A stretch of DNA of 64,000 nucleotides from Mycolicibacterium septicum DSM 44393 (GTDB taxonomy: Bacteria > Actinomycetota > Actinomycetes > Mycobacteriales > Mycobacteriaceae): NCBI RefSeq assembly GCF_000455325.1, contig NZ_HG322952.1, positions 1,351,281-1,415,280 of the forward strand, written 5' to 3'. The notes under the pieces were generated by a model. It saw only the letters and a program-made list of their open reading frames with translations. It was not told where the DNA came from and searched no databases. Each line of letters starts with the position of its first letter. Position 1 is the first letter of the stretch. This document shows positions 8,694-16,976 of this stretch, piece by piece. A program made the translations under genes and the position numbers.

Positions 8694-9834
8694 CCGCACC
8701 TGCGGCCCGCCGCGCAGCGAGCGCCCCGGCGATCGACGTGGTGGCGATGGTGAGCAGCGCACCAAGCATCAGGGCTGCGGGCTCGCCAGGCGCCAACAGG
8801 TGCTGTTCGGTACCCAGCGTGGCGGCGGCGACCGGGACGCCGAGCTGGGCAGCGGAGAACACCGCGAGTGTCGCGGGCTGACCGAACAGCCGGCCCGCGC
8901 CGTGCGCGAGCACCGCACCGAGGCCCAAAGCCACACCGAGCAGGATGAATTCGGGGTGGTCGGCGAGTTCGCGCACCTGCAGAGAGGCGCCCAGCCAGAC
9001 GAAGAACAACGGGCCGAAGAATCCGTCGGTGATGCCGAACAACTGCCTGGCCAGCCGGCGGGGCTCCCCGATCGCCGACACCACCAGGCCCAGCGCGAAA
9101 CCGGCGAGCATGATCGAGACGTGGGTGGTCACCGCGACCGCCGACAGCCCGAACAGGAAGATCAGGCTGAACCGAAGCTCGAGCGCGAACTTGCGCTTCG
9201 CCGAGTAGTGGTGCACGCGGCGGCGCAGACCCCGCGCATACCCGGCCCGCAGCACGAGGAACAGCACGCCCGCGCAGCCCGCGATGGCCAGCGCCCCCAG
9301 GGCCGCGCGCGGCGCCCGCTGGATGTCGATCACCAAGGGCAGCAACACGATCGATGCGGTGTCGGCGATGGCGATCTGAGCGGTCACGGACAGCACCGGC
9401 GGCCCCTCCAGCCGCAGGCCGTCGATCACCGGCAGGGCCAGGGCCGCCGACGACGACGCCATCACCACGGCATACAGCGCCGCGTGCCCGGTACCGAACG
9501 CGCGCGCGATCACGACGCCGAGCACCGCGGCCACCGCACCCACGAAGACCGCCCGCAGCAGCGCCTTGGGGATCGCGGTACGCAGCGTGGTGTCGCGCAC
9601 CGGGACGTGGGTGCCGACGACGAACATCACCAACGCGAAACCGATGTTGGCCAGCAGGGTGAATGTCGGGTCACTGTGATCGACGATGCCGAATCCGGTT
9701 CTGCCGAAAACGATCCCCGCGAGCAGCTCGCCGATGACCACCGGGATGCGCAGCCGCGGCACGGTGGCCAGCGCCGGTCCGGTCAGGCCGATGACCGCGA
9801 CCAGCGCCAATGTGTCGAACCCGAACCCGGCCAC
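8665..9834 (-). CDS. Kef-type (CPA2) cation:proton antiporter
   Basis: A 389-residue membrane protein with about 12 hydrophobic segments. The opening RIPVVIGELLAGIVFGRTGFG and the following FTLLANIGFALVMFVVGTHV match the start of KefB/CPA2 Na+/H+ exchangers. Later segments (SSSAALALPVIDGLRL and ADTASIVLLPLVIDIQ) fit the core bundle. There is no C-terminal TrkA-N regulatory domain, so this is the transporter domain alone. The gene is convergent with the AraC regulator, whose last 29 bases it overlaps. Transported ion not assignable. Confidence 0.82.
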   Translation of the reverse strand: MAGFGFDTLALVAVIGLTGPALATVPRLRIPVVIGELLAGIVFGRTGFGIVDHSDPTFTLLANIGFALVMFVVGTHVPVRDTTLRTAIPKALLRAVFVGAVAAVLGVVIARAFGTGHAALYAVVMASSSAALALPVIDGLRLEGPPVLSVTAQIAIADTASIVLLPLVIDIQRAPRAALGALAIAGCAGVLFLVLRAGYARGLRRRVHHYSAKRKFALELRFSLIFLFGLSAVAVTTHVSIMLAGFALGLVVSAIGEPRRLARQLFGITDGFFGPLFFVWLGASLQVRELADHPEFILLGVALGLGAVLAHGAGRLFGQPATLAVFSAAQLGVPVAAATLGTEQHLLAPGEPAALMLGALLTIATTSIAGALAARRAAGAVTPPDARSG

Positions 9835-9843
9835 CTCAGCCCG

Positions 9844-10227
9844 TCACGCCTGCCAGGACACCAGATGGCACGGTATCGGGGTGTTCTCGTCGGTGACGTA
9901 GCTCGCGCACACCCGGTGATAGCCGTCGGCGATCTGCAACAGCACGCCACCGACCGCCTGGCCGCGCACCAACAGGATCGGTGACAGCCGCTTACCCGAG
10001 CTGATCTTCGACAGGTCGTCGCGGACGTGGGCGTTGGTCTCGGGCAACAACGGCAGCCCGGCGGCCCGCAGGATGTCTTTTGCCTTGCGGTACACCACCT
10101 CCGCCGTCTTGAGCGCCGCCACCGTATCGGTCACAGCGGCGGGTTCGGCGATCAGGCTGAGGTAGTCGGCGGCGGCGTCATAGTCGTGCCCCTCGGGAGA
10201 ATCGAGCCACTTCACGGCCATCCGCAC
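9844..10227 (-). CDS. small ParB/sulfiredoxin-fold-like protein, function unknown
   Basis: A 127-residue protein. The N-terminal half is helical (WLDSPEGHDYDAAADYLSL). The C-terminal half contains KRLSPILLVRG, IADGYHRVCASY and TPIPCHLV, which resembles the ParB/sulfiredoxin core where a DGHHR motif binds nucleotide; here it reads DGYHR. This points to a ParB-like nucleotide-binding fold, but no DNA-binding domain is present and I cannot assign a function. It lies three bases from the carotenoid oxygenase gene and may be cotranscribed with it. Confidence 0.7.
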   Translation of the reverse strand: MRMAVKWLDSPEGHDYDAAADYLSLIAEPAAVTDTVAALKTAEVVYRKAKDILRAAGLPLLPETNAHVRDDLSKISSGKRLSPILLVRGQAVGGVLLQIADGYHRVCASYVTDENTPIPCHLVSWQA

Positions 10228-10230
10228 ACA

Positions 10231-11541
10231 TTAGGCGCTGATCCAGTTCCCGTGGAACCCGTAGGGCACGCGTTGCGGCAGTTTGATGGTGGCGACCGGC
10301 TTCCCGCCGAAGTCCGACGCGTCCAGGATCACGAGGTCGCTGCCGTCGCGCTCGGGGTTGTAGACGTAGCCCAGGTACCACCCGTTGCTCTCGTCGGCCG
10401 GGCCCGCCCCTGGGACGAAGACGGCTTCCCCGGGTCCGCCGGATCCGAGTTCGTGCCGCGCGCCGGCACCGGTGGTCAGGTCATGGCGGATCCAGGCGTT
10501 GTCCGCGACGGACACCGAGTACCGGGCGGGCAGGCCTGCCAGCCGGTCGTCGATGCGGGGGAACTCCACCCCGAGGTCGTCGAGCTGACGCTCGCGGACC
10601 GTCCCGGCGGTCAGGTCGATCCGCCATTCCCACAGCACGCCCTCGACGTCGAACCCGCCGTTGTCGCGCCACAGCTCGGGATAGCGAACGGCCTGCAGCA
10701 CAATCGAATTGCCGTCATCGTGGGCGTTTGCCACGTGGAACACGTAGCACGGGTCGATGTCGAACCAGCGGATCGGCGCGTCGGGGTCGTCACGGCGCAG
10801 CACACCGAACCGGGCGCCGTAGTCATCGCTCCAGCGGTAGGGCATGTCACCTTCACCCTTGACCGCGATGTCCAGGTCGAACACCACGGGCAGGTCCATG
10901 AAGATCACATGGCCGGCGGTCATCGCGAAGTCGTGTATCATGGTGTGCGCCTTGACATCCACCGGCCGGTTGATCGTCAGCTCACCGCTGGCATCGGCGC
11001 GGTGGTAGGTGACGTAGGGCTCGAAGATGCTGCCGTACCCGAAGAAGTGCAACTCCCCTGTCGTCGGGCAGATCTTGGGATGCGCGGTCATCGAGTCGAC
11101 CAGTTTCCCGCCGAAGTCGTAGGCGCCCACGGTCTCCAGGTCGTTGGTGATCTCGTAGGGCAGCGAGGACTCCACCAGCGCCAGGGTCTTGCCCGCGTGG
11201 TTGACGACGTGGGTGTTGGCGACGGCGGACCGCAGGTTGCGCGTGCCGTCGGCGTTGTACAGGGGGAAGTCCTTGACGAAGCTGTCGGTCCGGACCCAGC
11301 GGTTGCGGTACCACTTGGCCGCGCCGTTCTCGATGCGGACGCCGTGGATCATGCCGTCGCCGGTGAACCAGTGTTCGGTCGCCTGGCGCGGGTTCGGACC
11401 GTTGCGCAGGTACCAGCCGTCGAGTTCGGCGGGGATGGCGCCGTCGACGGGCAGGTCGTACTCGGTCAGTTCGTCGGCAACGGGTGCGTAGTTGCCGCGC
11501 CGGAAGAAGTCGGTTTCGCCGATGGGCAGGGCTGAAGTCAT
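10231..11541 (-). CDS. carotenoid cleavage dioxygenase-type oxygenase
   Basis: A 436-residue member of the carotenoid oxygenase (RPE65) family, enzymes with a seven-bladed propeller and a non-haem iron held by four His. Candidate ligands are in SMTAHPKICP, TMIHDFAM, CYVFHVANAHDD and the C-terminal YGFHGNW. The N-terminal DGWYLRNGPNP motif is typical of the family. Length is normal. I chose ATG 11541 (MTSALPIGE); the open frame continues upstream into the divergent padR region. The gene faces away from a PadR regulator across a 58-bp gap with a palindrome, suggesting PadR control. Substrate unknown. Confidence 0.88.
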   Translation of the reverse strand: MTSALPIGETDFFRRGNYAPVADELTEYDLPVDGAIPAELDGWYLRNGPNPRQATEHWFTGDGMIHGVRIENGAAKWYRNRWVRTDSFVKDFPLYNADGTRNLRSAVANTHVVNHAGKTLALVESSLPYEITNDLETVGAYDFGGKLVDSMTAHPKICPTTGELHFFGYGSIFEPYVTYHRADASGELTINRPVDVKAHTMIHDFAMTAGHVIFMDLPVVFDLDIAVKGEGDMPYRWSDDYGARFGVLRRDDPDAPIRWFDIDPCYVFHVANAHDDGNSIVLQAVRYPELWRDNGGFDVEGVLWEWRIDLTAGTVRERQLDDLGVEFPRIDDRLAGLPARYSVSVADNAWIRHDLTTGAGARHELGSGGPGEAVFVPGAGPADESNGWYLGYVYNPERDGSDLVILDASDFGGKPVATIKLPQRVPYGFHGNWISA

Positions 11542-11566
11542 GCACTCCACGGTGACATTCCATAAC

Positions 11567-11576
11567 TGACATGTCA
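11567..11576. promoter_or_regulatory. candidate PadR operator palindrome
   Basis: TGACATGTCA, a perfect 10-bp palindrome, lies midway between the divergent carotenoid oxygenase and padR starts. PadR regulators commonly bind short palindromes with an ATGT/ACAT core. A TAGACT -10 element (11588-11593) is placed for a leaderless padR transcript starting at about 11600. Inference from position and sequence. Confidence 0.5.
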
Positions 11577-11599
11577 ATAGTGGACGGTAGACTGCCGAC

Positions 11600-12118
11600 A
11601 TGAGTCTGCGGATGGCGGCACTTGGCCTGTTGGCACAGCACCCCGGCAGCGGGTACGACCTGCTCAAACGGTTCGAGAAATCGATGGCGAACGTCTGGCC
11701 CGCCACCCAGAGCCAGCTGTACGGCGAGCTCAACAAGCTGGCCGCCGCCGGCCTGATCGAGGTGTCGGCGATCGGCCCGCGCGGCCGCAAGGAGTACCGG
11801 ATCACCCCGGCCGGCCGCACCGAACTGGAGCGCTGGATCACCAATCCCGCCGACGACCCGCCCGAGCGCAGCGCCGGACTGCTACGGGTGTTCCTGCTGG
11901 GCGAACTGCCCCGCGACCAGGCCCGCGAGCACCTGGCAGCGCTGGCCGCGCACGCCGACTCCGAAGTGGCGCGACTCAAGGAACTGGAGTCCTCCATCCC
12001 CTGGTCCGACACCGACGAGGACCTCTACGGCCACGCGGCCCTGGAGTACGGCCTGCGTTTCAACGCCATGCAGGCCGAGTGGGCACATCGACTCACGAAA
12101 GCTATCGACAACCGATAG
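11600..12118 (+). CDS. PadR-family transcriptional regulator (two-domain type)
   Basis: A 172-residue PadR protein. The winged helix covers residues about 1-80 (AALGLLAQHPGSGYDLLKRFEK, with SQLYGELNKLAAAGLIEV as the recognition and wing region), and the C-terminal Vir_act_alpha_C-like coiled-coil dimerisation region covers 95-170. PadR proteins usually repress adjacent genes. It is divergent from the carotenoid oxygenase gene with a shared palindrome, so that gene is the likely target together with padR itself. Confidence 0.88.
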   Translation: MSLRMAALGLLAQHPGSGYDLLKRFEKSMANVWPATQSQLYGELNKLAAAGLIEVSAIGPRGRKEYRITPAGRTELERWITNPADDPPERSAGLLRVFLLGELPRDQAREHLAALAAHADSEVARLKELESSIPWSDTDEDLYGHAALEYGLRFNAMQAEWAHRLTKAIDNR

Positions 12119-12122
12119 GTTC

Positions 12123-12132
12123 CGATATATCG
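12123..12132. promoter_or_regulatory. candidate operator CGATATATCG upstream of second padR
   Basis: A perfect 10-bp palindrome 58 bp before the second padR start. Flanking bases extend similarity (TCCGATATATCG, and a further ATCGGA at 12140). AT-rich ATAT palindromes are typical sites for short PadR proteins. The ribosome site GAAGGA lies about 10 bases before the ATG at 12191. Inferred autoregulatory site. Confidence 0.45.
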
Positions 12133-12190
12133 TTGACGCATCGGAAGCGCGAAACGATGCTTCCTCCACGACAACGAAGGATTTACTTCA

Positions 12191-12934
12191 ATGACCCACC
12201 CATTCAATCCACAAAACGGCGGCTTCGGATTCGTTCCACTCGGCCGCGAAGAGGCCCGCATCATGTTCCGCCAGGCCCGACAGGCCCGCCGGGACATGCG
12301 CGAGCAGATGCGCGCACAGGCTGACGCGACCCGTGAGCACGGCGTCGACGCCACCTGCCAGACCGGCTTCGGCGGCCCAGGCTTCGGCGGTCCGGGCTTC
12401 GGGCCCGGTCGCGGCTTCGAATTCGGTTTCGAGCCGCGCGGCGGCTTCGGCTTCGGCTTCGGCGGACCCCGGGGGCGTGGTGGCCGCGGCGGACGCCGCG
12501 GTCGACGCGGCGACGTCCGTGCCGCCATCCTGACCTTGCTGGCCGAACGGCCCATGCACGGCTACGAGATGACGCAGGAGATCGCCACCCGCAGCCACAA
12601 CCTGTGGAAGCCCAGCCCGGGCTCGGTGTACCCGACCCTGCAACTGCTGGTCGACGAAGGTCTGATCACCCCGACCGAAACCGAGGGCAGCAAGAAGACT
12701 TTCGAGCTGACCGAGGACGGCCGGCAGGCCGCAGCCGGGATCGAGACCGCGCCCTGGGACCAGATCACAGAGGACGCCGATCCCGCTGCCATGAACCTCC
12801 GCGGCGCCCTCGGCCAGCTGATGGCCGCCGTCGGCCAGTCGAGCTTCACTGCCAGCGAGGACCAGCAACAGCGCATCCTCGACATCGTCAACAACGCCCG
12901 CCGCGAGGTCTACCAGGTCCTCGGCGAGGAGTAA
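12191..12934 (+). CDS. PadR-family regulator with Gly/Phe-rich N-terminal extension
   Basis: A 247-residue protein. A PadR winged helix lies at about residues 115-190 (DVRAAILTLLAERPMHGYEM and GSVYPTLQLLVDEGLI). It follows an N-terminal region with a charged helix (EEARIMFRQARQARRDMREQ) and a repetitive Gly/Phe/Arg-rich segment at about 57-112. The C-terminal 50 residues are helical (QQQRILDIVNNARREVY). The long low-complexity N-terminus is much larger than in standard PadR proteins. A palindrome upstream suggests autoregulation. Target unknown. Confidence 0.85.
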   Translation: MTHPFNPQNGGFGFVPLGREEARIMFRQARQARRDMREQMRAQADATREHGVDATCQTGFGGPGFGGPGFGPGRGFEFGFEPRGGFGFGFGGPRGRGGRGGRRGRRGDVRAAILTLLAERPMHGYEMTQEIATRSHNLWKPSPGSVYPTLQLLVDEGLITPTETEGSKKTFELTEDGRQAAAGIETAPWDQITEDADPAAMNLRGALGQLMAAVGQSSFTASEDQQQRILDIVNNARREVYQVLGEE

Positions 12935-12953
12935 CGGCCCGTAGGCTGCGTTT

Positions 12954-13637
12954 GTGAACAGCCTCGTGACAACCATCGCGCCGGCCGTCGTCGCAGTCTT
13001 GACCGCGGCCGGCGCGGTCATCGGACTCCAATTCCGTGATGTCGACGCCTACGAGCGCCGGCGCAACATCTGGCAGTGGCTCCTGGTCCTGCTCGCCGCC
13101 GCCGCGACATTGGGGGCCGTCGGATCGGCCTCCGGTGTGGGCAGCCTCATCGAGGCCACCATCATGACTGTGGTCGGGGTGGCCGCCGTCGTCCTCGCAC
13201 ACGTGCTGTGGCGGCGGCGTGTTCCCGACGCCGAACCCCGCAACGTCGCGATCGCGACCGCCGCCGCCGCGTGTGCGGTCCTGGTCATCGTCGGCGTGAC
13301 GACACTGACCTACACCGGGAACAAGGGCTGCCGTCAGGCCGATCCGCTGGTGCAGTCCAGCCGCGCGAGTTCGGGCGCTCTGATGCCGACGATCGAGGCC
13401 AACCAGGGTCCGACGGTCGGCGACTTCACCGACTGGGCCAAGATCATCCGCGAGCAGGCCGATCAGGTGACCGACGGCGACGTCGCGCAGCACGCGCACC
13501 GGATGGGCGAGCTGGCAGGACAGATCGCCGATTCGGTCAGGAGCAACGACAAGGCCCAGCACGCGCTGCTCGGCAAGGAGTACTACGACGAGCTCGGGGC
13601 GATCCTGAAGAAGTGCCAGATCCAGGTGACCCGCTAG
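12954..13637 (+). CDS. four-TM membrane protein with C-terminal exported domain, unknown
   Basis: A 227-residue protein starting at GTG 12954, 19 bp after the PadR gene. Hydrophobic segments lie at about residues 5-26, 42-60, 66-84 and 98-116. A C-terminal soluble domain of about 110 residues follows, containing two Cys (KGCRQ near 123 and KKCQ near 221) that could form a disulfide outside the membrane. I do not recognise the family. The gene converges with glpK, overlapping by four bases. Confidence 0.72.
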   Translation: MNSLVTTIAPAVVAVLTAAGAVIGLQFRDVDAYERRRNIWQWLLVLLAAAATLGAVGSASGVGSLIEATIMTVVGVAAVVLAHVLWRRRVPDAEPRNVAIATAAAACAVLVIVGVTTLTYTGNKGCRQADPLVQSSRASSGALMPTIEANQGPTVGDFTDWAKIIREQADQVTDGDVAQHAHRMGELAGQIADSVRSNDKAQHALLGKEYYDELGAILKKCQIQVTR

Positions 13638-15151
13638 ATCTCGACCCAATCCAGGGTTCGCGAAACCGCCTTGCGCCAACCGGCGTAACCCCCGGAACGC
13701 TGCTCGTCATCCCAGTGCGGGCTCCACCGCTGGCCCTCCTGCCAGTTCGCCCGTAGGTCGTCGGCGCTCTCCCAGAACCCGACCGCCAGCCCGGCCGCGT
13801 ACGCCGCGCCCAGCGCCGTGGTCTCGGCCACCACAGGCTTGACCACCTCGACTCCCAGCACGTCAGCCTGGATCTGCATGCACAGCGCATTGGCGGTGAT
13901 ACCGCCGTCCACCTTCAGAACCTCAAGGTGCACACCGGAATCGGCTTCCATGGCCTCGACCACGTCGCGGCTCTGGTAGCAGATCGCCTCCAGGGTGGCC
14001 CGGGCCAGGTGAGCGTTGGTGTTGAAGCGCGACAGGCCGACAATGACGCCCCGCGCATCGGAGCGCCAGTAAGGGGCGAACAGTCCGGAGAACGCCGGCA
14101 CGAAGTAGACGCCGCCGTTGTCGGCCACCTGCCTGGCCAGCGCCTCACTCTGCGCGGCACCGCTGATGATGCCAAGCTGATCGCGCAGCCACTGCACCGC
14201 CGAGCCGGTCACCGCAATCGAACCCTCAAGGGCGTAAACCGGTTTCGCGTCGCCGAACTGATAGCACACCGTGGTGAGCAGTCCGTTCTCCGAACGCACG
14301 ATCTTCTCGCCCGTATTGAGCAGCAGGAAATTGCCTGTGCCGTAGGTGTTCTTGGCCTCGCCGGGCTCCAGGCACACCTGCCCCACCATCGCGGCCTGCT
14401 GATCGCCGAGGATTCCGGTCACCGGCACCTGGCCGGCCAGGGGACCGTCGTCGCGGGTGATCCCGTACGAGGCGGGGTACGACGACGGCTTGATCTCGGG
14501 CAGCATCTGCCGCGGAATCGAGAAGAACGACAACAGTTCGTCGTCCCAGTCGAGGGTTTCCAGGTTCATCAACATGGTGCGGCTGGCGTTGGTGACGTCG
14601 GTGACGTGCACGCCGCCGCGGTAACCACCGGTGAGGTTCCAGGTCACCCAGCTGTCGGGCGTACCGAAGATCGCGTCACCGTTCTCCGCATCGCGCCGGA
14701 CCCCCTCGACGTTGTCCAGGATCCACTGGATCTTGCCGCCCGAGAAGTACGTCGCGGGCGGCAGTCCCGCCTTGCGGCGGATCACGTCACCGCGGCCGTC
14801 GCGGTCCAGGGCCGCGGCGATGCGGTCGGTGCGGGTGTCCTGCCAGACGATCGCCTTGTGGTACGGCCGCCCGGTGTGGCGGTTCCAGACCAGCGTGGTC
14901 TCCCGCTGATTGGTGATACCCAGCGCGGCGAGGTCGCCGGCCACCAGGTTGGTCTTGTTCAGCGCGGTCATGATCGCCGCGGAGGTGCGTTCCCAGATCT
15001 CGACCGGGTTGTGTTCCACCCACCCCGCCTTGGGCAGGATCTGCTGGTGCTCGAGCTGATGGCGCCCCACCTCGGCACCGGCGTGATCGAAGATCATGCA
15101 TCGGGTGCTGGTGGTGCCCTGGTCGATTGCAGCTACGAAGTCCGCGGACAT
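13634..15151 (-). CDS. glpK: glycerol kinase
   Basis: A 505-residue FGGY-family kinase converting glycerol and ATP to glycerol 3-phosphate in the cytoplasm. The N-terminal phosphate loop is AAIDQGTTSTRCMIFD. Further family blocks are ITNQRETTLVWNRHTG, DSWVTWNLTGG, ILGDQQAAMVGQ and the C-terminal VDGGITANALCMQIQADVLG. Length matches bacterial GlpK. It starts at ATG 15151 only about 18 bp from the divergent methyltransferase start, so the two promoters must overlap coding sequence. Equivalent to Rv3696c. Confidence 0.96.
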   Translation of the reverse strand: MSADFVAAIDQGTTSTRCMIFDHAGAEVGRHQLEHQQILPKAGWVEHNPVEIWERTSAAIMTALNKTNLVAGDLAALGITNQRETTLVWNRHTGRPYHKAIVWQDTRTDRIAAALDRDGRGDVIRRKAGLPPATYFSGGKIQWILDNVEGVRRDAENGDAIFGTPDSWVTWNLTGGYRGGVHVTDVTNASRTMLMNLETLDWDDELLSFFSIPRQMLPEIKPSSYPASYGITRDDGPLAGQVPVTGILGDQQAAMVGQVCLEPGEAKNTYGTGNFLLLNTGEKIVRSENGLLTTVCYQFGDAKPVYALEGSIAVTGSAVQWLRDQLGIISGAAQSEALARQVADNGGVYFVPAFSGLFAPYWRSDARGVIVGLSRFNTNAHLARATLEAICYQSRDVVEAMEADSGVHLEVLKVDGGITANALCMQIQADVLGVEVVKPVVAETTALGAAYAAGLAVGFWESADDLRANWQEGQRWSPHWDDEQRSGGYAGWRKAVSRTLDWVEI

Positions 15152-15169
15152 TCGTACATGATGGCTTAC

Positions 15170-15925
15170 ATGGCTCCCGACCCCTCAGATATCGACCGGA
15201 TGCCACGGGGCGGGTTCCGCGCGTCGTGCCTGGACCGGCTGCTCGAGACCGACCGGCCGGAGTACCTGGACCGCGACGATGTCGACACCTCCGTGAAGAA
15301 CCAGGTGATCGGGGCGCTGGATTGGACCGGCCGGTTCTTCAAGAACCATCAGCGCTTCGCCGCGATCGCGCTCGATCTGGTCGCCGAGGTTCCCGATCCT
15401 CGAATCCTGGAGTTGGGCGCCGGGCACGGCGGGGTGTCCCGCCAACTGCTGGCCGATCATCCATCGGCACGGGTCACCGTCACCGACGTCGACCCGGAAT
15501 CGGTGGCCCGCATCGCCGCGGGTGACCTGGGCAGCCATCCCCGCGCCGAGGTCCGCCAGATGGACGCCACCGCGATCGACGCCGCCGACGGCAGCTATGA
15601 CCTGGCCCTGTTCGCGTTGTCGTTCCACCACCTGCGCCCGGCTCAGGCCGCGCGGGTGTTCGCCGAGGGCACCCGGGTTGCCGACACCCTGTTGATCATC
15701 GACCTGCCGCGCCCGCCGGCCCCGCTACACCTGCTGCGCCTGGCGACGATGCTGCCCGCGGCGGTGGTGCTCCCGTTCGCGCACGACGGTGTCATCAGCT
15801 CACTGCGCAGCTACAGCCCCTCGGCATTGCGCAGCCTTGCCCGCCACGCCGACCCGTCGATCGAGCTCAAGCTGCGCAGCGGACTGAACCTGCCCCAGAT
15901 CGTCATCGCCAGACGCGCACGGTGA
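15170..15925 (+). CDS. class I SAM-dependent methyltransferase
   Basis: A 251-residue methyltransferase. Motif I is RILELGAGHGG, followed by VTDVDPESVARI (acidic residue binding the ribose), RQMDATAIDAADGSYDLALF and a LSFHHLRPAQAARVF block typical of Methyltransf_25 enzymes. The substrate is unknown. Three in-frame ATGs (15158, 15161, 15170) are possible and none has a clear ribosome site; I chose the third. It is divergent from glpK and is the last ordinary chromosomal gene before the ESX island. Confidence 0.82.
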   Translation: MAPDPSDIDRMPRGGFRASCLDRLLETDRPEYLDRDDVDTSVKNQVIGALDWTGRFFKNHQRFAAIALDLVAEVPDPRILELGAGHGGVSRQLLADHPSARVTVTDVDPESVARIAAGDLGSHPRAEVRQMDATAIDAADGSYDLALFALSFHHLRPAQAARVFAEGTRVADTLLIIDLPRPPAPLHLLRLATMLPAAVVLPFAHDGVISSLRSYSPSALRSLARHADPSIELKLRSGLNLPQIVIARRAR

Positions 15926-15931
15926 ATCTCC

Positions 15932-16960
15932 TCAGGCGCGTCGTTTGACCTGTGGCGTAACCGCGAAGAAATCGGCCACGGTGGACGCCAGCTCCAGGAA
16001 GGCCTGCCGCGTCGGCCCGCCGAGGAAGCCGAGGTCCACTTCGGCGCCTTCGGCCAGGTGGTCGTCGAACGGGATCACGTGCAACGCCCGCACCCTGGGC
16101 AGGAAATGGTTGGACAGCTGCCCCATGTCGAGCCCGAGCGCGCCCGGCCTCGACGCGCTGACCACCACGACCGCCTTCGGCACCAGGCGTGAATAGCCGT
16201 TGCGCTCAAGCCAATCCAACGTGGCGAGCGCGCTTCGCGCCGAATCGATGGCAGGCGAGGCCACGATCACGATCGCGTCCGCAGCGTCCAGCACTCCCGC
16301 CATCGCCGAGTGCACCAGCCCGGTGCCGCAGTCGGTCAGGATGATGTTGTAGAAGCGCTGCAACACACTCAGCACACCGCGATAGTCGTACTCCGAGAAG
16401 GCTTCTGAGGTGGCCGGGTCCCGCTCGGACGCCAGGATCTCAAGGCGGCTCGTGCTTTGAGAGGTGTGACGGCGGATGTCGGAGTAGCGGGATATGCCGT
16501 CGTCGAGGAGCACGTCGCGCACCGTGGAAGCGCATTCGTTGGGCCCGCGCTGGGCCAGCGTGCCGAAGTCGGGGTTGGCGTCCACCGCGATCACCCGGTC
16601 CCCGCGGGTCGCGGCCAGCGTGGCTCCCAGGCCGACGGTGGTGGTGGTCTTGCCGACCCCGCCCTTCTGGGACAGCAGGGCGATGTTGAACGGACCGCCG
16701 ACCACCGGCTGGTTGACCCGGTCGATGAGCGACTTTCGGCTGGCCTCCTGCTCGGAGACTCCCGGGTTGATGCCGGTGGCCCGGTAAACAGCCTTGCGCC
16801 AGCCAGATTTCGGGGTGGGCGCAGCCCGGATCAGCCCCAGATCGCCGTTGCTCGGCACCACCGAGGCAGGGTGGCTCGTCGCAGGGTCCGGCTTGATGGA
16901 CGTGAACGGAGTCTGCTCCGGCGGCCCGAGCGGGAGCCGCTCGTCGTCGCGGTCGGTCAT
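15932..16960 (-). CDS. ESX-associated MinD/ParA-like ATPase (EspI/Rv3888c type)
   Basis: A 342-residue P-loop ATPase. The deviant Walker A is KGGVGKT (residues 99-105), with IAVDANPDFGTLAQR following and NIILTDCGTGLVHSAMAGVLD as the switch/Walker B region. The N-terminal 85 residues are disordered and Pro-rich, then GWRKAVYRATGINPG links to the ATPase, a layout shared with EspI of ESX-1 and Rv3888c of ESX-2. Such proteins are thought to regulate ESX secretion or position the machine. It lies 16 bp downstream of eccA on the same strand. A larger paralogue is encoded at 50805-52298. Confidence 0.88.
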   Translation of the reverse strand: MTDRDDERLPLGPPEQTPFTSIKPDPATSHPASVVPSNGDLGLIRAAPTPKSGWRKAVYRATGINPGVSEQEASRKSLIDRVNQPVVGGPFNIALLSQKGGVGKTTTTVGLGATLAATRGDRVIAVDANPDFGTLAQRGPNECASTVRDVLLDDGISRYSDIRRHTSQSTSRLEILASERDPATSEAFSEYDYRGVLSVLQRFYNIILTDCGTGLVHSAMAGVLDAADAIVIVASPAIDSARSALATLDWLERNGYSRLVPKAVVVVSASRPGALGLDMGQLSNHFLPRVRALHVIPFDDHLAEGAEVDLGFLGGPTRQAFLELASTVADFFAVTPQVKRRA

Positions 16961-16976
16961 CGCTGCTTCCTTTCCG

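Noticed and set aside
10027..11535. A 502-residue plus-strand ORF opposite the carotenoid oxygenase.
   Set aside because: It has no recognisable motifs; the minus strand has the four-His pattern and normal length.
11542..12012. An extended start for the carotenoid oxygenase.
   Set aside because: It runs antisense through the padR gene; the family N-terminus begins at 11541.
13928..15169. The long upstream part of the frame containing the methyltransferase at 15170.
   Set aside because: It is antisense to glpK, which has complete kinase motifs; the real start is one of the ATGs at 15158-15170.
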